This document shows, in pieces, positions 16,059-23,400 of a DNA stretch of 61,040 nt. The notes below the pieces were generated by a model. The model saw only the letters and a program-made list of their open reading frames with translations, did not search any database and had not been told where the DNA came from. A program made the position numbers and the translations under genes. The stretch's first letter is position 1, and each line of letters opens with the position of its first letter. The stretch comes from Actinomyces johnsonii (GTDB taxonomy: Bacteria > Actinomycetota > Actinomycetes > Actinomycetales > Actinomycetaceae): contig NZ_VICB01000011.1 of NCBI RefSeq assembly GCF_006546835.1, positions 1 to 61,040 of the forward strand, read 5' to 3'.

Positions 16059-16685
16059 TCAGCTCTCCTTCGTGGCCTTAGCCGCCGGAGAGGCCTTGTC
16101 CGCCGGGACGCAGTCGCTGGGGGCGGTGATGGGCTTGTCGGAGCCCAGCAGCTTGATCTCGTCGGCGTTCAATGCGTTCTGCAGGTACTCCTTGCCCAGG
16201 ACCACCGAGACCGTCGGGTCGTCGTCGGACAGGCTGTCGTCAATCTGCACGGTGGAGTTGGGGAAGACCTGGGCCAGGGAGTAGGCATTGGCCAGGCTGC
16301 CCTTGGAGGACATGATCTGCGCCTCGCCGCCGTAGATGCCCCCCGGCCAGTCGCTCGCCGAGGCGACGGTCAGGCCGGCCTCCTGCAGCTCCTGCTGCAC
16401 CGTGGTCGCCAGACCCACCGACTCGGAGCCGTTGTAGACGTTGACAGTGAGCGTGGTGACGTCCACGGTCTTGGCGCCGTCGGGCGGACATGGCTGCGGC
16501 ACGTAGGTGGCGGTGCTCTTGGGGCGCGAGAATCCCGGGTTGGGGGCGGGCAGAATGCCCAGCGACACCAGGAGGCTCACGGCGACCGCGATGATCATGA
16601 CGGCCAGGATGGAGCCGATGATGGTGGCCTGGCGGTGCTGCATGTGCCGGCGGTACTCGGTGCGCGGATCTGCGGGACTACTCAC
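16059..16685 (-). CDS. LytR C-terminal-domain (LytR_C) membrane protein
   Basis: This 208-residue protein has a short cytoplasmic N terminus (TEYRRHMQHRQ), one membrane segment (ATIIGSILAVMIIAVAVSLLVSLGI, about residues 22-46) and an extracytoplasmic LytR_C domain starting VDVTTLTVNVYNGSESVGLATTVQQEL. LytR_C domains also occur at the end of LytR-CpsA-Psr cell-wall ligases; stand-alone versions like this lack the catalytic part. The GTG start at 16685 has TACTCT seven bases upstream. Its neighbour upstream on the same strand is the conserved 112-residue protein, an association I recall from other actinobacteria. Confidence 0.75.
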   Translation of the reverse strand: MSSPADPRTEYRRHMQHRQATIIGSILAVMIIAVAVSLLVSLGILPAPNPGFSRPKSTATYVPQPCPPDGAKTVDVTTLTVNVYNGSESVGLATTVQQELQEAGLTVASASDWPGGIYGGEAQIMSSKGSLANAYSLAQVFPNSTVQIDDSLSDDDPTVSVVLGKEYLQNALNADEIKLLGSDKPITAPSDCVPADKASPAAKATKES

Positions 16686-16785
16686 GCAAACCAGAGTAAT
16701 GGACGACGGCGCTCGCCGGGCGGTGGCGGCCCCGATGTGACATGGGACCGAGCTGGAGCCGTGGATCCGGAGGCTCGAGCGAGCG

Positions 16786-17124
16786 TCAGGAGGCCGGCGG
16801 CGCCGGGGCGAGCCTCGGTGTCCCGTCCTCCGTGACCTCGAGGATGCGGGCGTGGATCGCGGTACGTCCCTGCAGGGCAGCGCGCAGTGCCCGGTGCAGC
16901 CCGGTCTCCAGGTAGAGGTCCCCCCTGAAGGAGACGACGTGGGCGAACAGGTCGCCGTAGAAGGTGGAGTCGTCATCCAGGAGGCTGCGCAGGTCGAGGG
17001 TCGCACGGGTGGTGGTGAGATCGGCCAGGCGGATCTGTCGGGGCGCGATGACGGCCCACTCGCGTTGAGTGGTGACCCCGTGGTCGGGGTAGGGGGGCCT
17101 CTCGCGCACTGCCTTGAAGATCAC
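16786..17124 (-). CDS. conserved actinobacterial protein (often labelled VapB-like)
   Basis: This 112-residue protein has the actinobacterial signature MIFKAV...PYPDHG, then PRQIRLADLTTTRATLDL, LLDDDSTFYGDLFAHVVSF, GDLYLETGLHRALRAALQGR and HARILEV. I recall that databases often label such proteins as VapB-family antitoxins, but no PIN-domain toxin lies beside it, so I would not treat it as half of a toxin-antitoxin pair. The GLHRALRAAL segment loosely recalls the ParB-nuclease fold. The GTG start is strongly supported by TAGGAT six bases upstream (17131-17136). Confidence 0.7.
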   Translation of the reverse strand: MIFKAVRERPPYPDHGVTTQREWAVIAPRQIRLADLTTTRATLDLRSLLDDDSTFYGDLFAHVVSFRGDLYLETGLHRALRAALQGRTAIHARILEVTEDGTPRLAPAPPAS

Positions 17125-17130
17125 GAGAAC

Positions 17131-17136
17131 ATCCTA
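17131..17136 (-). promoter_or_regulatory. -10 hexamer of a predicted leaderless promoter
   Basis: TAGGAT on the minus strand ends six bases before the GTG at 17124. Confidence 0.55.
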
Positions 17137-17188
17137 GTGAATGAACCTGCTTGAGGCGCACGAAAGCGCCGTGGGCGGCCCAACATCC

Positions 17189-17279
17189 CGTTCGCCCGCG
17201 ATGTGCGCGGGGAGCGCTCCGGACCGCCGTGCAATAACGCGTGTGCATGACGTTCGCCCGCGATGTGCGCGGGGAGCGC
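17189..17279 (-). CRISPR. two-repeat CRISPR remnant, type I-E-like
   Basis: Two identical 29-base repeats occupy 17189-17217 and 17251-17279, separated by one 33-base spacer (17218-17250). On the minus strand the repeat begins GCGCTCCCCGCGCACATCGC. It contains the CCCGCG/CGCGGG hairpin of type I-E repeats, and the 29+33 geometry is also that of type I-E. No third repeat is found at the expected distance on either side, and no cas gene is in the window. The AT-richer stretch at 17290-17400 lies on the side where a leader would be expected. The rest of 17137-17528 shows no gene. Confidence 0.6.
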
Positions 17280-17528
17280 GGTCCCTTGCGGGACGGGTTT
17301 TCGAACCGTTATCTGTCTCACTTGCCGGAATGTGGTCTGCTGGACGATTGTCTCTTCATCTTGTTGTGATTGGCGTTATCTCGACGAAATCTAGTGGTTC
17401 GCTGGAAAGGTGGGACGTCTGATGCCGGAAGTGGGCGTGATGCCTGAATTTCCTGACTGTTCCCCTCCTCTTCGGGGCTCTAGTACGGTGTTGGCTGCAC
17501 CGACGTCGACCGAAAGGATGCCGCAGCC

Positions 17529-18593
17529 ATGACCATTGCGGTCCGCCGAAGCGGCTTCACTATCCCCCTGTCCCTTGTCGTCCTCACCTCGACCGCCATG
17601 CTCTTGGCCGGTTGTCAGTCAGGTGGTGCCTCCAACGCCAATCAGCAGGGCACCGCGGGCTCGTCCTCGTCGTCCCCTGCTAACTCTGCCAACTCTGCCA
17701 AGTCCCAGTCGGTGGCCGGCTCCAAGCCGACCTCCGGACAGAAGTCGGGACACGCCTCGCCGCGCATCCCGAGCCCCACCGGGAAGGGCGCCGGCGAGTC
17801 GTCCGGGCCGCAGCCCTCCTCGGGTTCCGCTGCCCGTCCCTCCAGCCCGCGCGCCAATGAACCGCGCCCGGCCACCAGCGGGGCGCAGTCCTCCGCTAAC
17901 GGGGCCGGCGCGAGCAGGGCCGCGACTCCGGGCGGGACGAGCAACCCGAGCACGCAGAACGAGGGTGCCTCCAAGAATCCGGAGGCGAGTGGCAATGCGA
18001 GCCGCTCCAGCGAGCCTCAGGCTGAGACGGCCCAGTCGGCGCAGTCCTCAGCGCCTGAGCCCCAGGCTTCGCCCGCGCCCGCCCAGCCGACTCAGGCGCC
18101 CGCTGACAACTCCGGTGGCAACACCGACACGGCATCCCCTGCGCCTGCGCCCACCGAGCCCGCACCGCCTGCCGACTCGCAGGCGGGCCAGGCCACGTCC
18201 TTCGTCCCGGATAACCTCGTCTCGGAGAAGACGGCCATGGTCATCTCGCCGTCGGGCAATATCGGCTGTGACCTGTCCGCCCACTACGCCGGTTGTGGTG
18301 TGTTTTCCTACCGCACCGAGTCCACCTTCGGCCAGAACGCGATGGGTTCGCCTAACTGGTGGTTCGACCTCAGCAGCGGTGCGACGCCTCAGATCAGTGG
18401 CCGCAGCGAGGGTGCGTTCTCTCTTGATGAGGGCTTCCGCGGTGCCGGCTCTTCGCCCCAGGTGGTCGAGTACGGCCAGTCCGTCACCTTCGGCTCCTGG
18501 GTGTGCAGCTCCGAGGAGACCGGCATGACCTGCCGCAACACCGAGACCGGCCACGGAGTCTTCCTCAACTCCTCGCGGTACGAGGTCTTCTGA
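17529..18593 (+). CDS. lipoprotein with Ser/Ala/Pro linker and C-terminal SPSGNIGC-type domain
   Basis: This 354-residue protein has a lipoprotein signal peptide with lipobox LLAGC (Cys near residue 29). About 195 residues of low-complexity Ser/Ala/Pro/Gly follow, a probable wall-spanning linker. A compact C-terminal domain of about 125 residues begins VSEKTAMVISPSGNIGCDL. It contains five cysteines, the segment FGSWVCSS and ends TGHGVFLNSSRYEVF. This resembles a small exported domain (DUF6636-like) of mycobacterial and other actinobacterial lipoproteins with no known activity. GAAAGG precedes the ATG. It is expected on the cell surface. Confidence 0.75.
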   Translation: MTIAVRRSGFTIPLSLVVLTSTAMLLAGCQSGGASNANQQGTAGSSSSSPANSANSAKSQSVAGSKPTSGQKSGHASPRIPSPTGKGAGESSGPQPSSGSAARPSSPRANEPRPATSGAQSSANGAGASRAATPGGTSNPSTQNEGASKNPEASGNASRSSEPQAETAQSAQSSAPEPQASPAPAQPTQAPADNSGGNTDTASPAPAPTEPAPPADSQAGQATSFVPDNLVSEKTAMVISPSGNIGCDLSAHYAGCGVFSYRTESTFGQNAMGSPNWWFDLSSGATPQISGRSEGAFSLDEGFRGAGSSPQVVEYGQSVTFGSWVCSSEETGMTCRNTETGHGVFLNSSRYEVF

Positions 18594-18705
18594 CCGGGTC
18601 TCGTCAGACCCGATCGCGCGCTTGTTCGCCCCGGCTCGCCCGCCGGGGCGAACGCATGTGCCCGATTCCAGGGGACGAGCCCGCCGAGACCAAGGAGGTG
18701 TATGC

Positions 18706-19251
18706 GTGGGCGAGCAGACGAAGAACCCGGAAACGTCCAGGGCGAGCGCCCTCGACGGCATCGCGAGCCGATGGGCCGCCTGGCTGCGTCGGACCGACTC
18801 GCTCGAGGTGGTCGTGGAGATCGAGGCGCTGGGTGAGCGTGTCGCCTGTGCCAACCGGGTGCTGCGTAGAACCGGCCTCCTACGTCGAGTCGAGTGGGTG
18901 GAGGGCGGCGTCCCCGATGAACTCGTTCGCGACGCCGTCGCCTTGCGGGTCTCAACAACCCGCGCCGACGGCGCCGCCTGGACCTGGGCCTTCCTGTCGA
19001 TCAGTGCACGGGGTGAGGATCTCACCGCCGACTTCGACTACGAGCGCCGCCCCGACCTCGTCCCGCCGTGCACCCGGTCCGACTGCGAGGCGGAGCTGCG
19101 GCTCTTCCCCCGCGACCCGGTCCGACTGCCCGCCTGGATGATGCACCTCCAGTCAGACGGCATCGAGGAGGTCTCTGAGGCGGACTCGCGCAGTGGTGAG
19201 GGCGCGGGTTCTCGGCGCCTGATGGGGCTCCTCGCCCTGCGGCCCCGTTAG
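18706..19251 (+). CDS. hypothetical protein
   Basis: This 181-residue soluble protein is rich in Arg and Glu. Segments such as SLEVVVEIEALGERVACANR, GAAWTWAFLSISARG and LTADFDYERRPDLVPP suggest an alpha+beta domain; the TADFDYERRPDL piece faintly recalls YezG-type immunity proteins, but this is not enough to assign one. GTG 18706 follows AAGGAGG at a good distance, while the upstream extension to 18622 lacks support. It follows the lipoprotein gene on the same strand after about 110 bases. Confidence 0.55.
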   Translation: MGEQTKNPETSRASALDGIASRWAAWLRRTDSLEVVVEIEALGERVACANRVLRRTGLLRRVEWVEGGVPDELVRDAVALRVSTTRADGAAWTWAFLSISARGEDLTADFDYERRPDLVPPCTRSDCEAELRLFPRDPVRLPAWMMHLQSDGIEEVSEADSRSGEGAGSRRLMGLLALRPR

Positions 19252-19371
19252 ACCGCGACCACCGCTCGCAGCTCCCGCGACCGAATGACGGTCTGCGCCA
19301 CCATGCGCGTGGCAGGCGGCGTGGCGCGCTGACGTCGTCGTCTCTTCACGCGCTTCACGTGGCGGGGCGAC

Positions 19372-20082
19372 TCACCTGGGGCGCAATGGGTCGGTGAGGT
19401 AGTGCTGGATCGTCGGCCCGACGACCTCCACCAGGTGCTCGACACTGGCGCTCGCGATTGGATCAAGGCGCAGAACGTAGCGGATCATGGCCAGCCCCAC
19501 CAGCTGGGACCCGGCCAGGGTGGCCCGCTCTCGTGCCGAGACCTCTGGCAGCCCCGACTGCTTGAGGGCCTCGGCCATCGGGACGGCGATCTGCTCGGTC
19601 GCGTAGGTCTGGATCGCCTCCGGGGCGCTGACGTCCGTGGCCATCCACCGCAGCAGGGTGCGGAAGGTCGCCCCGTCCGCGGCGTCGTCCCAGGCGGTCA
19701 GCGACAGCCGCACCAAGCGGGGGCCGGCTGAGCGCAGGTCCCCGCTGACGGCGGCCGCAATCTCCTCGCTCGCTCTCACCCGCAGGTTGACGGCCGCCCC
19801 GAACAGGTCTCCCTTGGAGCCGAAGTAGTACGACACGAGCGCCGGGTCCACTCCGGCCGTGCGAGCCACCGCCCGGATCGTTGTTCCCTCGTATCCCTGC
19901 GCCAGGAACGACTCGCGCGCCGCGGTCAGAATCGCCTCCCGTGTGGAGGACGGCTGCATGCTGCCGGGGTCCGGGTGACGCCGCGGCCCCCGATGACGCG
20001 TGCGACCAGAACGTGCGCTCTCGAGCGTCTCCTCCTCGGGCGAGGCGCTCGGCTGCGGCGCGTTGGCGGCTTTACTGGTCAC
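19372..20082 (-). CDS. TetR-family transcriptional regulator
   Basis: This 236-residue protein has about 45 unstructured N-terminal residues, then a TetR DNA-binding domain (REAILTAARESFLAQGYEGTTIRAVARTAGVDPALVSYYFGSKGDLF in two adjoining stretches, about residues 48-95) and a helical ligand-binding domain ending in LVGLAMIRYVLRLDPIAS. The ligand is unknown. GTG 20082 has TAATCT exactly six bases upstream (20089-20094), which supports the long start; an internal ATG at 19959 would also give a whole domain. It diverges from the dehydratase-activase gene 358 bases away, its most likely regulatory target. Confidence 0.85.
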   Translation of the reverse strand: MTSKAANAPQPSASPEEETLESARSGRTRHRGPRRHPDPGSMQPSSTREAILTAARESFLAQGYEGTTIRAVARTAGVDPALVSYYFGSKGDLFGAAVNLRVRASEEIAAAVSGDLRSAGPRLVRLSLTAWDDAADGATFRTLLRWMATDVSAPEAIQTYATEQIAVPMAEALKQSGLPEVSARERATLAGSQLVGLAMIRYVLRLDPIASASVEHLVEVVGPTIQHYLTDPLRPR

Positions 20083-20088
20083 TCCAGG

Positions 20089-20094
20089 AGATTA
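20089..20094 (-). promoter_or_regulatory. -10 hexamer of a predicted leaderless promoter
   Basis: TAATCT on the minus strand ends six bases before the GTG at 20082. Confidence 0.5.
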
Positions 20095-20440
20095 CGGGCG
20101 CTCCCCGTCGTCCGGGACTGCCAGCTCCGCAGAAACCGGAGAAGTGCCGGGAAAACACAGTGCTTGGTCGGGGGTGGCGTCCCCGGGAGTGTGTGACGGT
20201 CGCCCCATTTTTAGGAAAGACTATCGGTGCGATATTCAACATCGTTCAGATTCTCGACGACGGCGACGGGTGTCCGGGGGAGTCTCTGGGCGGCATCCTG
20301 CCAAGAAGAGACATGAGCGGAGTCGGAGATCCGAAGCTATTTCAACAGCGTTGAGGCTGGTGGCTTGCCTCGATACCTTGGTTTCCGTCCGACATCGCCG
20401 TCTCTCAGGGAGTCGGCACAGGCACTCGTCGAGGTGAAGC
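20095..20440. other. intergenic region between divergent TetR and activase genes
   Basis: The 346 bases have no reading frame with coding character. They contain an AT-richer patch at 20200-20250, and GAGGTG just before the ATG at 20441 as a ribosome binding site. A long 5' leader of the large fusion gene is possible; no convincing operator palindrome was found. Confidence 0.4.
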
Positions 20441-23400
20441 ATGTCCGTTCCTCTCCCCAGCTCACGGAGGCCCGCTCCCGACACGTCCGTTAAGACCGGT
20501 GCGCCCGCCGAGGGGCCTGCACCGGGCGGCGGCCCCGCCGAGGCATCGACGGTTCTGCGGATGGGGCTGGACATCGGCTCGACCACCATCAAGCTGGTCC
20601 TCCTGCCCGAGACGCCCGTGGCGGCTCGGGCAGGAGGCGCGGCATCTGCGTCGTCGGCCCCGGTGGCCCCCGTGTTCGCTGAGTACCGTCGTCACAACGC
20701 GGACGTGCGCGGTGAGCTGACCCGGCTGCTGGGGGAGGTTGCCCGGGCCTATCCGGGTGCCGTCGTGCGCGGGGCCGTCACCGGCAGCGCCGGGCTGTCC
20801 CTGGCCACCCTCATGGGCCTGCCCTTCGTCCAGGAGGTCATCGCCGAGACCGAGACCGTGCGCGTGTGCGACCCGCAGGCCGACGTCATCATCGAGCTCG
20901 GTGGTGAGGACGCCAAGATCACCTATCTCCACCCCACCCCCGAGCAGCGCATGAACGGCACCTGCGCGGGCGGTACCGGAGCCTTCATCGATCAGATGGC
21001 CCAGCTCCTCCACACCGACGCCGCCGGCCTGGACGATATGGCCTCGCGCTACACCACGCTCTACCCCATCGCCTCGCGCTGCGGCGTTTTCGCCAAGTCC
21101 GACCTGCAACCGCTCATCAACCAGGGCGCCGCTGGGGAGGACTTGGCTGCCTCCGTCCTCCAGGCCGTTGTCACCCAGACCATCGCGGGCCTGGCCTGCG
21201 GGCGCCCCATCCGCGGCCACGTCATGTTCCTGGGCGGGCCGCTGCACTTCCTGCCCCAGCTGCGCGCCGCCTTCGAGCGCACCCTGGCGGACCAGGTCGA
21301 CTCCTTCACCTGCCCCGACAACGCCCAGCTCTACGTCGCCATTGGCGCCGCCCTGCTCTCCTCGGGAGAGCCGACGCCGATCTCGGAGCTGTCCACCCGT
21401 CTGTCCACCCGCAAGGCCCTGTCCCTGGGCACCTCCCGGATGCGCCCGCTGTTCAAGGACGTCGCCGAGCTGGAGGCCTTCCGCGAGCGTCACGCCCGCG
21501 CGCACATCGAGCGGGCCCACTGGCCGGTTCCCGACGGGCCTGCGGAGAAAGAGCCGGGCGGCCAGGATGACGAGCTCGACGATGAGGCCCCCGGTGCGTC
21601 GTCGGCGCCGGGGACGAGCGGGGCCGCAGAGCACGGGGAAGGCGACTGCTTCCTGGGGATCGATGCCGGCTCGACGACGATCAAGGCCGTCGTCCTGGAC
21701 GGGCGCGGGCGGATCGTGTGGGAGCACTACGCTGGCAACGAGGGCGACCCGGTGACGGCCGCCGTGGAGATCCTGCGCCGCATCCACCGCGAGATGCCCG
21801 ATGGTGTGCGGATCGTGCGCTCCTGCGTCACCGGTTACGGGGAGTCCCTGGTCAAGGCGGCGCTGCGCATCGACGAGGGCGTGGTCGAGACGATGGCGCA
21901 CTACCGGGCGGCGGCCTATCTCAACCCCGGGGTCACCTCGGTCATCGACATCGGCGGCCAGGACATGAAGTACCTGCGCATCAAGGGCGACGCGATCGAC
22001 TCCATCAGCGTCAACGAGGCCTGTTCGGCCGGCTGCGGCTCCTTCCTGCAGACCTTCGCCCAGTCGATGGGGCTGAAGATCGGGGAGTTCGCCGAGGCCG
22101 CGCTGCACGCCGAGCGCCCGGTGGACCTGGGCAGCCGCTGCACGGTGTTCATGAACTCCTCGGTCAAGCAGGCCCAGCGCGAGTCGGCCACCGTGGGGGA
22201 GATCAGCGCGGGCCTGTCCTATTCGGTGGTGCGCAACGCCCTGTACAAGGTCATCAAGCTCAAGGACGCCGACCAGCTCGGCGAGCGGGTTTCGGTCCAG
22301 GGCGGCACCTTCCTCAATGACGCGGTTCTGCGGGCCTTCGAGCTGCTCACCGGCCGGGAGGTGGTGCGCCCTGACATCGCCGGGCTTATGGGCTGCTTCG
22401 GCGCGGCCCTGAGCGCCCGGGCCTCCTACGACGGCGTGCCCTCCGGTCTCATGAGCCTGGGCGAGCTCTCCCGTTTCAGCCTGACCACCGAGACCGCTAC
22501 CTGCAAGCTGTGCCAGAACCATTGCCAGCTGACCATCACCACCTTCAACGACGGTCAGCGCCACATCTCCGGCAACCGCTGTGAGCGGGGCGCCACCCAG
22601 GAGCGGCGCGCCACCAAGTCCGATCTGCCCAACCTCTACGACTACAAGTACAAGCGGGCTTTCTCCTACCGGCGCCTGCGGGAGGGTGCGGCCACGCGCG
22701 GGGATATCGGCATTCCCAGAGTGCTGGGCATGTACGAGAACTACCCCCTGTGGTTCACGGTGCTCACCTCGCTGGGCTTCCGCGTCATGATCTCGGGGCG
22801 CTCCAACCATGAGCTCTTCGAGTCCGGCATGGATACGATCCCCTCGGAGAACGTCTGCTACCCGGCCAAGCTCGCCCACGGGCACATCGAGGCCCTCATC
22901 GCCAAGGACATCAAGACGATCTGGTTCCCCTGCGTCTTCTACGAGCGCGAGCTGGTCAAGGGCGCCGCCGACCACTTCAACTGCCCGATCGTGGCCACCT
23001 ACCCCGAGGTCATCCGCAACAACGTCGAGGCCGTGCGCGATGGGCAGCAGGAAGGACCCGACGGCGCCGAGGGGGGCACGGGTCCCGGGGGCTCGGGCGT
23101 TCGGATGCTCTCCCCCTTCCTCAACCTGGCCGACCCCGCGACGCTCGCCGAGCGGCTCGTCGAGGTCTTCGCCGACTGGGACGTCACCCTGCCCGAGGCC
23201 CGCCGGGCCGTGGCCGCGGGCTTCGCCGAGGACGCCGCCTTCAAGGCCGACGTGCGCGCCGAGGGCCGCCGCGCCCTGAAGTGGATGGAAGACAACGGCC
23301 GCAAGGGAATCGTCCTGGCCGGGCGGCCCTACCACATCGACCCCGAGATCAACCACGGCATCCCCGACGTCATCAACACCCTGGGCCTGGCCGTCCTGTC

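Noticed and set aside
16786..17124. A VapB antitoxin, implying a toxin-antitoxin module.
   Set aside because: There is no adjacent PIN-domain toxin, and the protein is a widely conserved actinobacterial family next to a LytR_C gene, so the label is not trusted.
17137..17422. Short open frames across the CRISPR repeats.
   Set aside because: They span identical repeats and a palindromic core, have no ribosome binding site and no protein-like composition.
18622..18705. A longer N terminus for the hypothetical protein at 18706.
   Set aside because: The AAGGAGG ribosome binding site is placed for the GTG at 18706, and the extension has no protein-like conservation.
20462..23356. A 964-codon open frame on the minus strand across the activase fusion.
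   Set aside because: It is the antisense shadow of a clearly conserved gene; high GC content at third positions removes stop codons from the opposite strand. The translation shows no family motif.
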